Source of the DNA: Coleofasciculaceae cyanobacterium
GTDB taxonomy: Bacteria; Cyanobacteriota; Cyanobacteriia; Cyanobacteriales; Xenococcaceae
Length of the DNA stretch: 64,000 bases
Direction: 5' to 3'
NCBI GenBank assembly: GCA_036703275.1
Contig: DATNPK010000102.1
Coordinates: 1-64,000 of the forward strand
Shown one piece after another: positions 25,556-34,703 of the stretch; the first letter of the stretch is position 1, and each line of letters begins with the position of its first letter. Made by a program: the position numbers and the translations under genes. Below the pieces are notes generated by a model that made no database searches, was not told the origin of the DNA, and saw only the letters and a list, made by a program, of their open reading frames with translations.

Positions 25556-25942
25556 TTAGCTAACTAAGCTAAAACTACAGAGTTTTATAATTTGAGTATC
25601 CAAAGTAATAACATCAAAAGGCTTGATGATTATCCCTTCAGCCAATGTATCTTCCAAGCGAGCGAGGACTTTTTCTTGAGTCATCGCTGTCATAAAAATG
25701 ACGGGAATCGAACAGGTAAATAGATTCTTCTTGAGGATTTCACAGACAGTCATTCCGTCTATGTCAGGCATAATAAAATCTAAAAGAATTACATCTGGTC
25801 TTTCCATTTCCGCTTTGGTAATGCCTTCTATCGCATTTGCAGCAGTCAATACTTCCCAGTCTGGGTTATTCCCTAGAGCAAACTCGACCAGAGTTCGGTT
25901 ATCTTCATTATCGTCAATAAGCAAAAGCCGTTTAGTAGCCAT
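25556..25942 (-). CDS. Single-domain response regulator (receiver only)
   Basis: 128 residues from MATKRLLLIDDNEDNRTLVE. This is one receiver domain with acidic pair DD, phospho-acceptor Asp in VILLDFIMPDIDGM, Thr in IFMTAMTQ and Lys in IIKPFD. There is no output domain, so it must act by binding partners. A longer TTG start at 25960 is possible but less natural. No histidine kinase is adjacent; the nearest is at 33403-34599 and a link is unproven. Confidence 0.92.
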   Translation of the reverse strand: MATKRLLLIDDNEDNRTLVEFALGNNPDWEVLTAANAIEGITKAEMERPDVILLDFIMPDIDGMTVCEILKKNLFTCSIPVIFMTAMTQEKVLARLEDTLAEGIIIKPFDVITLDTQIIKLCSFSLVS

Positions 25943-26390
25943 ATCAATTTCACTCGACAATACTTAACTAACTTTATTTTGATTAATTTATCACTTTACT
26001 TCTGTGCGTTTTCAAACATAAGCCTAATTATTTTAGCTATTAGCTTTTAGCTGCACCAAGCGAAGCTGGGAAATATCTACCAAGGACGGATAGTCGCAAC
26101 AGAACCATGTCCACAGCCCCTTGTAATCGTGCTATTATAAGCAAAGGATGTGGGCGTAATGGCAACGAGTTTAGTCGTTTTCTAGAGCAGCAAGCTTTGC
26201 TTGCAAGCGTCGCTTAGACGCGACTTGGGCGGTACTCCGCCCTGCGCTTAAGGTAGTCCTTTTGAAGTAAAATGCCAAATATTGATTGCCAAAGATTTGG
26301 CATATATACATCTCAATAAATCTCAGCTTTTGACAGATAAAATAAACGAAGTTTCAAGAATGATAAACTTTCTAAATCAAAAGCTAATAG
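25943..26390. other. Intergenic stretch with mini-hairpins and heptamer repeats
   Basis: 448 bp without a gene. It holds heptamer units at 26036-26056 and 26381-26402 and three consecutive small hairpins at 26190-26242, listed separately. The part 26090-26160 is of ordinary composition, but I find no frame in it. Confidence 0.45.
26190..26242. repeat. Run of three short perfect hairpins
   Basis: GCAAGC-TTT-GCTTGC (26190-26204), GCGTC-GCTTA-GACGC (26207-26221) and GGGCGG-TACT-CCGCCC (26227-26242) follow each other within 53 bp. They are GC-rich against an AT-rich background, like the hairpin cluster inside the GAF gene near 43746-43794. Confidence 0.7.
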
Positions 26391-27860
26391 CTAATAGCTA
26401 ACAAAACTACCGTGCAATCCATAGGGCAGATGATGCTTTAAATGGAGTTTTGCTAGAGGTTCAGAGTTAAGATTTTTGCCATCGAGAATAACTACATCAC
26501 TGCGATCGCTCGCAGCGTCGTAAACTATTGTTAGTACCCAACCATCATCTTCTTGAGTGCCATTGGGACGGGGGACAAAAACGGGTTCGCCAACAAACCC
26601 TTTGGGCGCAGCACTCCATATTTGTTGTTCGCCAGATGCGGGATCGATCTTGAGAATTGCCTGTAAGGGTGCGTTACCTTCTGGCTGATGGACTGCACCG
26701 ATATAAATCCAGCGATGCTGTTTGCCAATATAATTAGGATGGATATAAGGGAAGTCTACGGTACGAGAATCGAGCAAACGTCGTTCGGTGGCTTTAGTTT
26801 TAAGGTTAAGACGATAACGCCACAGTTGTCCTGGGGGAACAGATTCAAAACGCACATTGTTATAGTCTAGTTCGTGATCTAGTGCAGGAAAGTCTTGATA
26901 AGAAACTGAATCGACGATGATTTCGTCTCCTTGTTCAAAAGCATTGGCATGATGGAAAATAAAGCCAGATTCGATCTCTAACTGCTGCACCGGTTGAGAG
27001 GAGTCTCTGGGAATTAACCAAATTTTAGTCGGTTTATCAGACAAAAACTTAATACATTCGGCTGCACCCTTCAAACCCAAAGCAAAAGGAATGGGATTAA
27101 ATAACAAGGGGTTTTGAAACAGTAGGCAATAGTTGGGGGTAATCGCGAAGTCGTGAACAAAGGTGAATCCTGGAATGGAATGCTGATGCTGTTCGACAAT
27201 TTCCCCTGCCAAATTTAGTTCATAAATCGAGACAGTGGTAGATAAACCAACCTTTAAACCAAAGTTAACTAAACGGGGTTCTCTCCCCTCGCCACCAGGA
27301 TCGATCGCGGGATGAGCCGAAAAAGGTGTACCCTCAGACAATACGCCATTAAAAGTCGCAATACCCTGAGTTTCTAAAGTATGAGGATCGAGACTATGAG
27401 GATGAGAAGCTTCCCATAGTGCCAATAATTGACCGCCCCAATAAACAACGTTAGTGTTGGCAACATTTTTCAGCTTAAAGTCCAAGGCGTTGTTTAACCA
27501 TCCTCCTACTTTTTCCGTACCAAATACGCCACGATGGAGAATTTTACCTGCCTGTTGTTCGGCGAGATATCCTTCTGTCCGCACATAGCGATTGCGAAAA
27601 TGAGCCTTGCCTGACTCAAAAGAAATGGCACAGATATTACCATCGGCATCAAAAGGATGATGTAATCTTTGTCCGTTAACATCCAACATTGCTGGAACGT
27701 TGCGATATAAAGTACCCGTTAATTCAGGGGGAATTTCGCCTTCGATATCTTCAATGGGATAATCTAATTCAGCTTTAAAAGCTTTATTAGCCCCTTGCCA
27801 ATCTTCAATATTATAAGGTTTAGTTTTAGATTGATTTTCAGAATGTGCTTCGGTTTTCAT
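26391..27860 (-). CDS. Carotenoid oxygenase (RPE65/CCD family)
   Basis: 489 residues forming the seven-blade propeller of carotenoid cleavage oxygenases. The four iron-binding histidines are visible: SAHPAIDP (about 183), FTFVHDFAITPNY (about 238), FIFHHANAFEQGDE (about 304) and the final GLHGSF (about 483). An early GTLYRNVPAMLDVNG and HPFDADGNI are also family marks. The enzyme cleaves a carotenoid or apocarotenoid double bond with O2; the cleavage site cannot be predicted by eye. It stands alone; a helical carotenoid protein remnant lies 4 kb away. Confidence 0.95.
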   Translation of the reverse strand: MKTEAHSENQSKTKPYNIEDWQGANKAFKAELDYPIEDIEGEIPPELTGTLYRNVPAMLDVNGQRLHHPFDADGNICAISFESGKAHFRNRYVRTEGYLAEQQAGKILHRGVFGTEKVGGWLNNALDFKLKNVANTNVVYWGGQLLALWEASHPHSLDPHTLETQGIATFNGVLSEGTPFSAHPAIDPGGEGREPRLVNFGLKVGLSTTVSIYELNLAGEIVEQHQHSIPGFTFVHDFAITPNYCLLFQNPLLFNPIPFALGLKGAAECIKFLSDKPTKIWLIPRDSSQPVQQLEIESGFIFHHANAFEQGDEIIVDSVSYQDFPALDHELDYNNVRFESVPPGQLWRYRLNLKTKATERRLLDSRTVDFPYIHPNYIGKQHRWIYIGAVHQPEGNAPLQAILKIDPASGEQQIWSAAPKGFVGEPVFVPRPNGTQEDDGWVLTIVYDAASDRSDVVILDGKNLNSEPLAKLHLKHHLPYGLHGSFVSY

Positions 27861-28150
27861 AAGTTATTTGTTACAAGTCAAAAGCGCAATCGCGCTTGGA
27901 AGTAATGTCTAGATTTAAAATTTGGGCAATCAGCGGTGTATATTAATTCTGACAAACTAAGAGAAGCTAGTATTTATAACCACTGATAGATATTTAATTT
28001 GCTTTTGCTGCCGACGAACCATTTATTTACTTCTAATAGCAGAGATGAAAATCTGGAATTTTGATGAGAATGTAGCTAATTAGAATTTGGTGTTGCTGAA
28101 TTACTGCGTTTTTGGGTTGAGAAGAACACATAACGACTAAGGCTAAAAAA

Positions 28151-28181
28151 GCTAATAGCTAATAGCTAATAGCTAATAGCT
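28151..28181. repeat. Tandem heptamer repeat GCTAATA x 4.4
   Basis: Four perfect GCTAATA units plus GCT. It is the longest of about ten patches of the same word in the window (25233-25252, 26381-26402, 40386-40414 and others), matching the short tandemly repeated repetitive sequences known in cyanobacteria. Confidence 0.85.
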
Positions 28182-28223
28182 CAAATTTAAATACTTTTTA
28201 AATTGATTAATGTCCCCTTCGGG

Positions 28224-28265
28224 TGGGTGTGGAATAAGCTTCTTAGCCAGAAGCATTTCCACCCA
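28224..28265. repeat. Large imperfect hairpin, possible insertion-sequence end
   Basis: GTGGGTGTGGAATAAGCTTCT pairs imperfectly with AGAAGCATTTCCACCCAC across the loop TAGCC. IS200/IS605-group elements and their guide RNAs end in such hairpins, but no tnpA or tnpB is attached, so the assignment is tentative. Confidence 0.35.
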
Positions 28266-28398
28266 CTCTAAATCCACGCCAGTTCCTCCTCGACGGAAAC
28301 CGCCAAGATCGGACTGGCTCCCCAAACTTGGTAGCAGAATCATTCAAATCAGCAACACTCAGAATTTTTATCGTTGGTAATTTAGAGCAAGTTTGATT

Positions 28399-29271
28399 AT
28401 GAGACGTTTTGAAGATAAAGTGGCAATTGTAACGGGTGCTGGTACGGGTATTGGCGAGGCGATCGCTCATAAGCTAGCTAAAGAAGGGGCAAAGGTAGTA
28501 GTCAACGGTTTGCCAGACGATCCTGTAAATGATGTAGTTGCTTCAATCAATGATTATGGTGGCGAAGCGATCGCTTTTGGTGGAGATATTTCCGAATCAG
28601 AACAGGCTTCCGAATGCGTTAAAATTGCCATCGATCGCTATGGTAAGTTAGACATTTTAGTTAACAATGCAGGAGTATTTCTGGCAGTAGCTGAAACCCA
28701 AGACTATCCACTTGAAGCCTTCGATCGCACTCTAAGAATGAACTTGCGATCGGCTTTTTTAATGACTAAATTTGCTTTACCTCATCTGCAAAAAAATCGA
28801 GGCAATATTGTCTGTACGGGTTCGGAAGCGGGTTTTAATGGCTTGGCGGAAAATACGCCCTATGGCGGTACAAAAGGCTGGATGCACTCGTTTGTTAAGG
28901 GAGTAGCGGTAGAACAGGCAAAATATGGGGTGCGGGCTAACTGTTTTTGCCCAGGGGCAATCGATACAGCTTGGACACATAAAGAAACAGGACCGATGGA
29001 TGCCCAAATGGAAAAAATGTTAATTAATGCTACGCCGATGGCAAGAAGGGGGACACCAGAAGAAATGGCAAACGTCTGTGCTTTTTTGGCTTCGGATGAA
29101 GCAAGTTACGTCACGGGGGCATTGTGGCTGGCAGATGGCGGGGTTACTGTAGGTAAAGGTGGAGTCGGCGAACAAACACCCGAAGAACTACGTGACCTAC
29201 CTCAAGGCGAATTACGTTTGGATCATTCCCAAGAAGGGTTAGATAATAAAGAAACACAGACAATTATCTAA
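28399..29271 (+). CDS. Short-chain dehydrogenase/reductase
   Basis: About 290 residues. Cofactor motif VTGAGTGIGEAIAHKLAKEG, NNAG in ILVNNAGVF, and the catalytic YGGTKG (Tyr-x3-Lys) after GSEAGFNGL; the closing YVTGALWLADGGVTVG is usual for classical SDRs. The Arg/Gly pattern after beta-2 (VVVNGLPDD) gives no clear NADP preference. ATG 28399 is favoured over TTG 28393. It is 14 bp before the UPF0182 gene on the same strand, so the two are probably co-transcribed. The substrate is unknown. Confidence 0.92.
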   Translation: MRRFEDKVAIVTGAGTGIGEAIAHKLAKEGAKVVVNGLPDDPVNDVVASINDYGGEAIAFGGDISESEQASECVKIAIDRYGKLDILVNNAGVFLAVAETQDYPLEAFDRTLRMNLRSAFLMTKFALPHLQKNRGNIVCTGSEAGFNGLAENTPYGGTKGWMHSFVKGVAVEQAKYGVRANCFCPGAIDTAWTHKETGPMDAQMEKMLINATPMARRGTPEEMANVCAFLASDEASYVTGALWLADGGVTVGKGGVGEQTPEELRDLPQGELRLDHSQEGLDNKETQTII

Positions 29272-29285
29272 GCTAAGCCAACGAT

Positions 29286-32021
29286 ATGCAACTTCGACAT
29301 AAAGCGATCGCCACCCTGGTTCTTATCGGAATAGTCGGTTTAACCCTTGTATCTACCCTGGTTCATTTACTGACTGAATCCTGGTGGTTTGATGCGACGG
29401 GTTTCGCGGAGGTTTTTTGGACGAGAATTACCTGGCAGATCGCGATCTGGGCTGCTACTTTGGCTATTTTTAGTTTGTTTCTCTGGTTCAACTATTGGTT
29501 GGCTAATCGCTTAACCCGCGATCGCTCTTTTGGCTTTTTAACGGATACAGCACTAGAGCCATATACTAAAACTATCTCCAGACTGTGCGCCTTCGTGCTT
29601 ATTTTTATCGTTGCCATTGGTGCTGCGGGTGATAGTGCTAAATTTTGGTCAACGAGTCTTAAGTTTATCAACGCCACAGACTATAACCGTTTCGAGCCGA
29701 TTTACGGTAAAGATGTGGGATTTTATTTGTTTAAACTGCCCTTTTACGAAGGTTTGCAGACTTGGTTGTTTACTTTATTAGTCTCGGGGTTAATAATTGC
29801 GATCGCCGTTTATCTGCTCAAGGGTGCAATTAGCTTAAACTTTACCATACCAAATCTACAAAGACAGGGACTTACGGCACAAAAGCTCAGATTAGAACGT
29901 CAGTGGCAAAATAATTTCCAGGGTAAACAAAAAGTTCATATTATCTCGTTATTGGCTGCGATCTCTATAACCATGGCGATCGACTTTTGGCTCAAGCGTT
30001 ATGATTTGCTTTATGCCTCCAATGGAGTGGTTTGGGGTGCAGGCTATACCGATACTCACGCTAGGTTATTTTCCTATTGGGTGATGAGTATCGGCGCGTT
30101 AATGTTAGGGATATTTTTAATCCTGGCGGTATGGTTACGTCGCACAATGTTACCGATTTATGGCATTGCTGCATATCTGTTAATTCTATTTTTGGTTAAT
30201 GGCGTTTATCCCGAATTGCAGCAGCGGTTTAGCGTTGAACCCAATGAACTCGACAAGGAACTGCCCTATATCAAGAATAGTTTAGAATTTACGAGAGAAG
30301 CCTACAGCCTAGAGGCAATTAATACCCAGAATTATCCTGTCGTCAATAACTTAACCGCCGAGGTTCTTCAACAGCAACAAGGTACGATCCAAAATATTCG
30401 TCTGTGGGACTATCGCCCACTGCTGAGTACCTACCGTCAACTGCAAGAAATTCGCCCCTATTATCAATTTAACGACGTTGATATCGATCGCTACACTCTT
30501 GATGGCAACTACCGTCAGCTAATGCTGTCGCCACGCGAATTAAACTACGAACGAGTTCCTCAAAGAGCCAAAACCTGGGTCAACCAGCGTCTTAAGTATA
30601 CTCACGGTTATGGACTGGTAATGAGTCCTGTCAATCGAGTTACCCCTGATGGCTTACCCGTATTATTTATAAAAAACATTCCTCCCGTCTCTGAGGTAGA
30701 TGTAGAAGTTAAAGCCCCCGCGATCTATTATGGAGAAGCAACAGACGACTACATCTTTACAGGTACTACTACTCAAGAGTTTGACTATCCCCAGGGTGAC
30801 GAAAATGCCTTTACCAACTATGATGGTGCAGGGGGTGTCCCAATACCTAATTGGGGGCGGAAACTGGCTTATGCCTATGATTTTAGTAGCTTAAAGATTT
30901 TAATTTCTAATTATTTTACTGCTGATTCTCGCATCCATTATTATCGCCAGATTAAAGAGCGTGTAAGTCATGTAGCTCCTTTCTTGCAGCTCGATCGCGA
31001 CCCCTATATTACTTTGATTGATGGCAGGTTGCAGTGGATAATTGATGCTTATACCAAGAGCGATCGCTTCCCCTATTCTGAACCAGTCGAGCCAGGAATT
31101 AACTATATTCGCAATTCCGTTAAGGTTTTAGTAGATGCCAAAGATGGAACAATGCAGTTTTTTGTCGTTGACGAGAATGAACCTATTTTGGCTACATATC
31201 GCAAAATATTTCCCAGTCTCTTCCAAAGTCAATCCAGCATTCCTCCCCAAGTCAAAGATCATTTCCGCTATCCTTTGGATTTATTTAAATACCAGGCGCA
31301 GATGTATCTGGCGTACCATATGAACGATCCTCAAGTATTCTATAATCGCGAGGATCTCTGGCGTTTTGCTACCGAAAACTACGAAGGAAATCAACAGGCG
31401 ATCGAACCCTACTATCAAATCATGAATCTGCCAGGGGAATCAAAAGAAGAATTTATGCTGATTTTGCCCTTTACTCCCGTCAACAAGGATAATATGATTG
31501 CCTGGATGGCTGCCCGTTCAGATGGCGATAATTACGGCAAAATGTTGCTGTATGAATTTCCCAAACAAAAGCTAATTTATGGTCCATTCCAAATTGAAGC
31601 CCGAGTTGACCAAAATCCCGACGTTTCTCAACAGCTAACTCTTTGGAGTCAAAAAGGTTCGCGGGTTATTCGCGGCGATCTGTTGGTAATTCCCATCGAT
31701 GGTTCATTGCTGTATGTCGAACCAGTTTATTTGCGCGCCGAACAAGGAGAACTGCCAGAGTTAAGACGAGTCATTGTCGCTTACAACAACGAATTAGTGA
31801 TGCGTCCCACGCTTGAAGAGGCCTTAACCGCACTATTTGGCAATGAGACATCGCCCCAGATAGCACCACCATCCACCCCGATAAATGCCGATTCTAATTT
31901 AATTCAACAGGCGGCAGATGCTTTTGAGAGAGCAGAAACAGCACAGCGCGAGGGTAATTGGGCAGAATATGGTCGCTACCAGCAACAGCTCAAACAAATA
32001 ATTCAACAGCTACAGGAATAA
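29286..32021 (+). CDS. UPF0182 family membrane protein
   Basis: 911 residues, normal for the family. The first 340 residues hold about seven hydrophobic helices (starting LVLIGIVGLTLVSTLVHLLT). The large remainder is an extracytoplasmic domain with the family blocks LWDYRPLLSTYRQLQEIRPY, VNRVTPDGLPVLFIKNIPP and YGPFQIEARVDQNPDVSQQL. UPF0182 proteins occur in actinobacteria, cyanobacteria and some others; no function is established. The C-terminal 50 residues form a coiled-coil-like tail. It sits between an SDR (14 bp upstream) and a hydrolase (18 bp downstream), suggesting a four-gene transcript. Confidence 0.95.
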   Translation: MQLRHKAIATLVLIGIVGLTLVSTLVHLLTESWWFDATGFAEVFWTRITWQIAIWAATLAIFSLFLWFNYWLANRLTRDRSFGFLTDTALEPYTKTISRLCAFVLIFIVAIGAAGDSAKFWSTSLKFINATDYNRFEPIYGKDVGFYLFKLPFYEGLQTWLFTLLVSGLIIAIAVYLLKGAISLNFTIPNLQRQGLTAQKLRLERQWQNNFQGKQKVHIISLLAAISITMAIDFWLKRYDLLYASNGVVWGAGYTDTHARLFSYWVMSIGALMLGIFLILAVWLRRTMLPIYGIAAYLLILFLVNGVYPELQQRFSVEPNELDKELPYIKNSLEFTREAYSLEAINTQNYPVVNNLTAEVLQQQQGTIQNIRLWDYRPLLSTYRQLQEIRPYYQFNDVDIDRYTLDGNYRQLMLSPRELNYERVPQRAKTWVNQRLKYTHGYGLVMSPVNRVTPDGLPVLFIKNIPPVSEVDVEVKAPAIYYGEATDDYIFTGTTTQEFDYPQGDENAFTNYDGAGGVPIPNWGRKLAYAYDFSSLKILISNYFTADSRIHYYRQIKERVSHVAPFLQLDRDPYITLIDGRLQWIIDAYTKSDRFPYSEPVEPGINYIRNSVKVLVDAKDGTMQFFVVDENEPILATYRKIFPSLFQSQSSIPPQVKDHFRYPLDLFKYQAQMYLAYHMNDPQVFYNREDLWRFATENYEGNQQAIEPYYQIMNLPGESKEEFMLILPFTPVNKDNMIAWMAARSDGDNYGKMLLYEFPKQKLIYGPFQIEARVDQNPDVSQQLTLWSQKGSRVIRGDLLVIPIDGSLLYVEPVYLRAEQGELPELRRVIVAYNNELVMRPTLEEALTALFGNETSPQIAPPSTPINADSNLIQQAADAFERAETAQREGNWAEYGRYQQQLKQIIQQLQE

Positions 32022-32039
32022 GCAATAGCAGTAAAAAAG

Positions 32040-32864
32040 ATGATTCCAGATTCCAGCTATGGTCAATGGACGCGAAAACAAATAGATTTTAATGGCTTTA
32101 GTCTTTCTTATCTAGAAGGGGGCAAAAAATCATATTCTGGCGATCCTGTTTTGTTTATACATGGCTGGAGTATATCTACAGAGCCATATCAAGACAGTTT
32201 AAACGCTTTGGCGCAAAAATATTGGGTTATCGTGCCAGATTCACCTGGTTCTGGGCGATCGCAATGCGCTCTCTCTTTGCTCAGCTATCAAACTTATGCG
32301 AACTGCATTGTACAACTGATCGAGCGGTTGAACTTAGACCGCTTTAAACTAATCGGACATTCCTTTGGAGGCGGAGTTGCTTTGGCATTGGCTGCTGCTA
32401 TTCCCGACCAAGTTAGTAGCCTAATAGTAATTAACAGTACAGGAATGCCTTTAATTTCTATACCTGACCTGATTCAAAGAAGATTTGCCGAACTACCTCA
32501 ACAAATAGCTCAATTACGCTGGACAATCTGTTTAAAAATTATTCAAGCTTTTGGGTATAACTCAATCTTTCATGGACAACACTTAATTGAAGGGGCGCAA
32601 ATTGCTCTCTATGAAGATATTAGACCGTGGCTAAAAAATATTAAATCCCCTTGTTTAGTTCTGTGGGGAGAACGAGATTACTTTACACCTATAGAAATTG
32701 GCTATTGCATAGTAGAAGCAGTTGCTAACTCCAAATTACAGATTGTTCCAGGTAGATATCACGAATGGTGCATAATGCAGCCAGAAACTTTTGCAGCGAT
32801 CGCATCTAAGTTTTTCAACCAAGTAGAATTAGAAACTCAAATCAGCTATGAATCAAGCAAATAA
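32040..32864 (+). CDS. Alpha/beta hydrolase
   Basis: 274 residues of alpha/beta-hydrolase fold: FIHGWSIST (oxyanion HG), nucleophile elbow LIGHSFGGGVALALA (Ser), acid region LVLWGERDYFTP (Asp) and catalytic His in PGRYHEWCIMQPE. It has no signal peptide, so it is cytosolic. The substrate cannot be inferred. It begins 18 bp after UPF0182, and its last 17 bases overlap the start of the next gene, which argues for translational coupling in one transcript. Confidence 0.92.
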   Translation: MIPDSSYGQWTRKQIDFNGFSLSYLEGGKKSYSGDPVLFIHGWSISTEPYQDSLNALAQKYWVIVPDSPGSGRSQCALSLLSYQTYANCIVQLIERLNLDRFKLIGHSFGGGVALALAAAIPDQVSSLIVINSTGMPLISIPDLIQRRFAELPQQIAQLRWTICLKIIQAFGYNSIFHGQHLIEGAQIALYEDIRPWLKNIKSPCLVLWGERDYFTPIEIGYCIVEAVANSKLQIVPGRYHEWCIMQPETFAAIASKFFNQVELETQISYESSK

Positions 32865-33273
32865 TTTATCTAGCTCAATTTTATTAATCATCAGTGCAAC
32901 TATCTTTGCCTGGACGAATCCCTTAAATTCCCCTCTAGCCATTGCTCAAACTAGCTTAGTTCCCGCCCCTAGTTTACAGAACGAACAGCCTAAATTATTA
33001 ACTTCCGAGACAAATACCTTACCCACTGAAGTTCAAAGTGCCGTACTCAATGATGCTGTGAAGCGAACTAGTAAAACTGTTGCGGCTTTAAAAATCATCG
33101 AAGCTCAATCTCAGGAATGGTCGGATGGCTGCTTAGGACTTGGTAAACCAAATCAACTTTGTACTCAAGCGATTGTTCCAGGTTGGCAGGTGGTAGTTAC
33201 CGATGGTTTAAGAAATTGGACTTACCGCACTGATAATACGGGTAATACAGTCAGGTTGGAACAGCTCGATTGA
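32848..33273 (+). CDS. Secreted small protein with a Cys pair, cyanobacterial, unknown
   Basis: 141 residues. Residues 1-34 are a signal peptide (SSSILLIISATIFAWTNPL, with a plausible cut after AIAQT). The mature part ends with a compact domain, about residues 68-141: TSKTVAALKIIEAQSQEWSD, then GCLGLGKPNQLCTQAIVPGW and WTYRTDNTGNTVRLEQL. The two cysteines probably form a disulfide. The GCLG...C...PGW...YRTD.TG pattern recurs in exported cyanobacterial proteins of unknown role. The start overlaps the hydrolase gene by 17 bp. Confidence 0.72.
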   Translation: MNQANNLSSSILLIISATIFAWTNPLNSPLAIAQTSLVPAPSLQNEQPKLLTSETNTLPTEVQSAVLNDAVKRTSKTVAALKIIEAQSQEWSDGCLGLGKPNQLCTQAIVPGWQVVVTDGLRNWTYRTDNTGNTVRLEQLD

Positions 33274-33402
33274 GCAGGCATTTTCTGGTCACAAGTCAAC
33301 AGTCAACCACTATTTTTGATTCTAAACTAAAACCTTTTGACATTTATATCACAGAAAGATTAATCTACTAATATCTAAAAATGCACAAGCTAACGATTTT
33401 CT

Positions 33403-34599
33403 GTGAGCAAAGATATTGGTAAAGTTCTTTTGGCTAAAACTGACATTATAGTTGAATGCTGGGTTGAGTCTATTCGCGAAGATGAAGAGATCGAGAGTTC
33501 TAAGAATATGGCATACACAGCCGTACGTAATAGTATTCCTTTAGTAATCAAAGCTCTTGCTAGTTTGCTTTCCGAATCTGTAAGCTTTCGAATGCAAAAA
33601 TTAAAAGAGAAAAGCTGGGAACACGGACTTGTTAGAGCCGAACAAGGTTACGATATGGCTGAAATCGTACGCGAGTATAGTTTATTACGCAAAATCATTT
33701 TTATTACTCTTAAACCAGACTTACTGGAAAATTCTGGGGCGGAAATACTAGAAACGGTCGAACTGCTCGATGCGGTAATCGATCGCGTTGTCACTTTATC
33801 TTTAGAAAGTTATGTTGCAACCAAATTAAACGAACTAGAGCAGGTACGGAGTCAGTTAGTACTTACTAATCAAGAATTAACTCGCCTCGTGTCAACGCAA
33901 AAAGAAGATGTATCTCATATGGCACACGAATTAAAGTCTCCCCTCAACGCTATTATGGGTTTTTCTACCTTGTTACTACAGCAACAGCGCCAAGCTGTAC
34001 AGGGGAGCGATACATCTTTGAGTCTACAAATGACTGAAAAGGTAATTAGGAATAGTAGACAATTACTGAGTTTAATTAACGATATCCTGGAAATTTCTCG
34101 CTATGAAACAGGAAAAGTACCTCTAAAAATTCAGTCAAGCGACGTGCATTCGCTTGTTCAATTAGCAGTAGATACCTTGGCAATATCTGCCGCTCAAAAA
34201 AATCTGGAAATAATCCTCAATTGCGATCGCGCTCCTCAAGAAGTACAAACAGATTCGTTAAGGCTACAGCAAATTATTATTAATTTAATCAGCAACGCAA
34301 TTCGTTATACCGAGTCGGGAACTGTTACGATAACCTGCCTAACCCAAGAGAGCGATCGCTGGTCACTTGTTATTGCCGATACAGGCATTGGTTTGACTCC
34401 AGAAGCTCAGGCGCAAATTTTTGAACCTTACTATCGAGTTGGCTCAAAAGGTGTTTACTCATCCGACAGTACTGGTTTGGGATTAGCGATTGTCGATAAG
34501 TTGGTTAAACTGCTCCAGGGAAAAATCGACCTAATTTCTAAACTGGGAGAGGGTTCTACTTTTAGCGTAACTTTTCCGCTAACGATTACCGAACAGTGA
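33403..34599 (+). CDS. Soluble sensor histidine kinase with RsbRD-like N-terminal domain
   Basis: 398 residues from GTG 33403. The N-terminal 140 residues are a helical domain of the RsbRD/globin-like sensor type (LLAKTDIIVECWVESIREDE, WEHGLVRAEQGYDMAEIVRE), followed by a coiled coil. The kinase core has H-box HMAHELKSPLNAIMGFSTLL, N-box ISNAIRYTESG, G1 IADTGIGLTPEA, F-box and G2 STGLGLAIVDKL. There are no membrane segments. The cognate regulator is unknown. A nearby ATG at 33381 is out of frame and was not used. Confidence 0.9.
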   Translation: MSKDIGKVLLAKTDIIVECWVESIREDEEIESSKNMAYTAVRNSIPLVIKALASLLSESVSFRMQKLKEKSWEHGLVRAEQGYDMAEIVREYSLLRKIIFITLKPDLLENSGAEILETVELLDAVIDRVVTLSLESYVATKLNELEQVRSQLVLTNQELTRLVSTQKEDVSHMAHELKSPLNAIMGFSTLLLQQQRQAVQGSDTSLSLQMTEKVIRNSRQLLSLINDILEISRYETGKVPLKIQSSDVHSLVQLAVDTLAISAAQKNLEIILNCDRAPQEVQTDSLRLQQIIINLISNAIRYTESGTVTITCLTQESDRWSLVIADTGIGLTPEAQAQIFEPYYRVGSKGVYSSDSTGLGLAIVDKLVKLLQGKIDLISKLGEGSTFSVTFPLTITEQ

Positions 34600-34615
34600 T
34601 CTGTCTTTTGATGTC

Positions 34616-34645
34616 TTGGCATCCTGCCGTCGGCAGAGCCAAGAG
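34616..34645 (+). terminator. Nested hairpin after the histidine kinase gene
   Basis: CTTGGC...GCCAAG encloses CTGCCG/CGGCAG. There is no T run, so it may be a Rho-type pause, a repeat, or outer flank of the insertion sequence. Confidence 0.35.
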
Positions 34646-34703
34646 TTTCCAGCAGGAAGAAAGATGATTGACATACTCCCTCACGGGACGTGAAGGATTC
34701 TCC

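Larger units (their letters stand above)
27861..28398. other. Intergenic stretch with the longest heptamer array and a large hairpin
   Basis: 538 bp without a gene. Features are the 28151-28181 tandem array and the imperfect hairpin at 28224-28265, listed separately. On the minus strand 28243-28380 has an open frame ending in GEPVRSWRFPSRRNWRGF, but it has no start of its own. It probably belongs to a decayed insertion-sequence end. Confidence 0.4.

Noticed and set aside
28141-28190. Heptamer arrays as a CRISPR
   Set aside because: The repeats are 7 bp and contiguous without unique spacers, and no cas genes are present. I found no CRISPR array in the window.
28243-28470. A minus-strand 75-codon frame as a TnpB C-terminus
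   Set aside because: Half of it is antisense to the SDR gene, there is no separate start and no catalytic motif. I kept only a tentative note about the hairpin.
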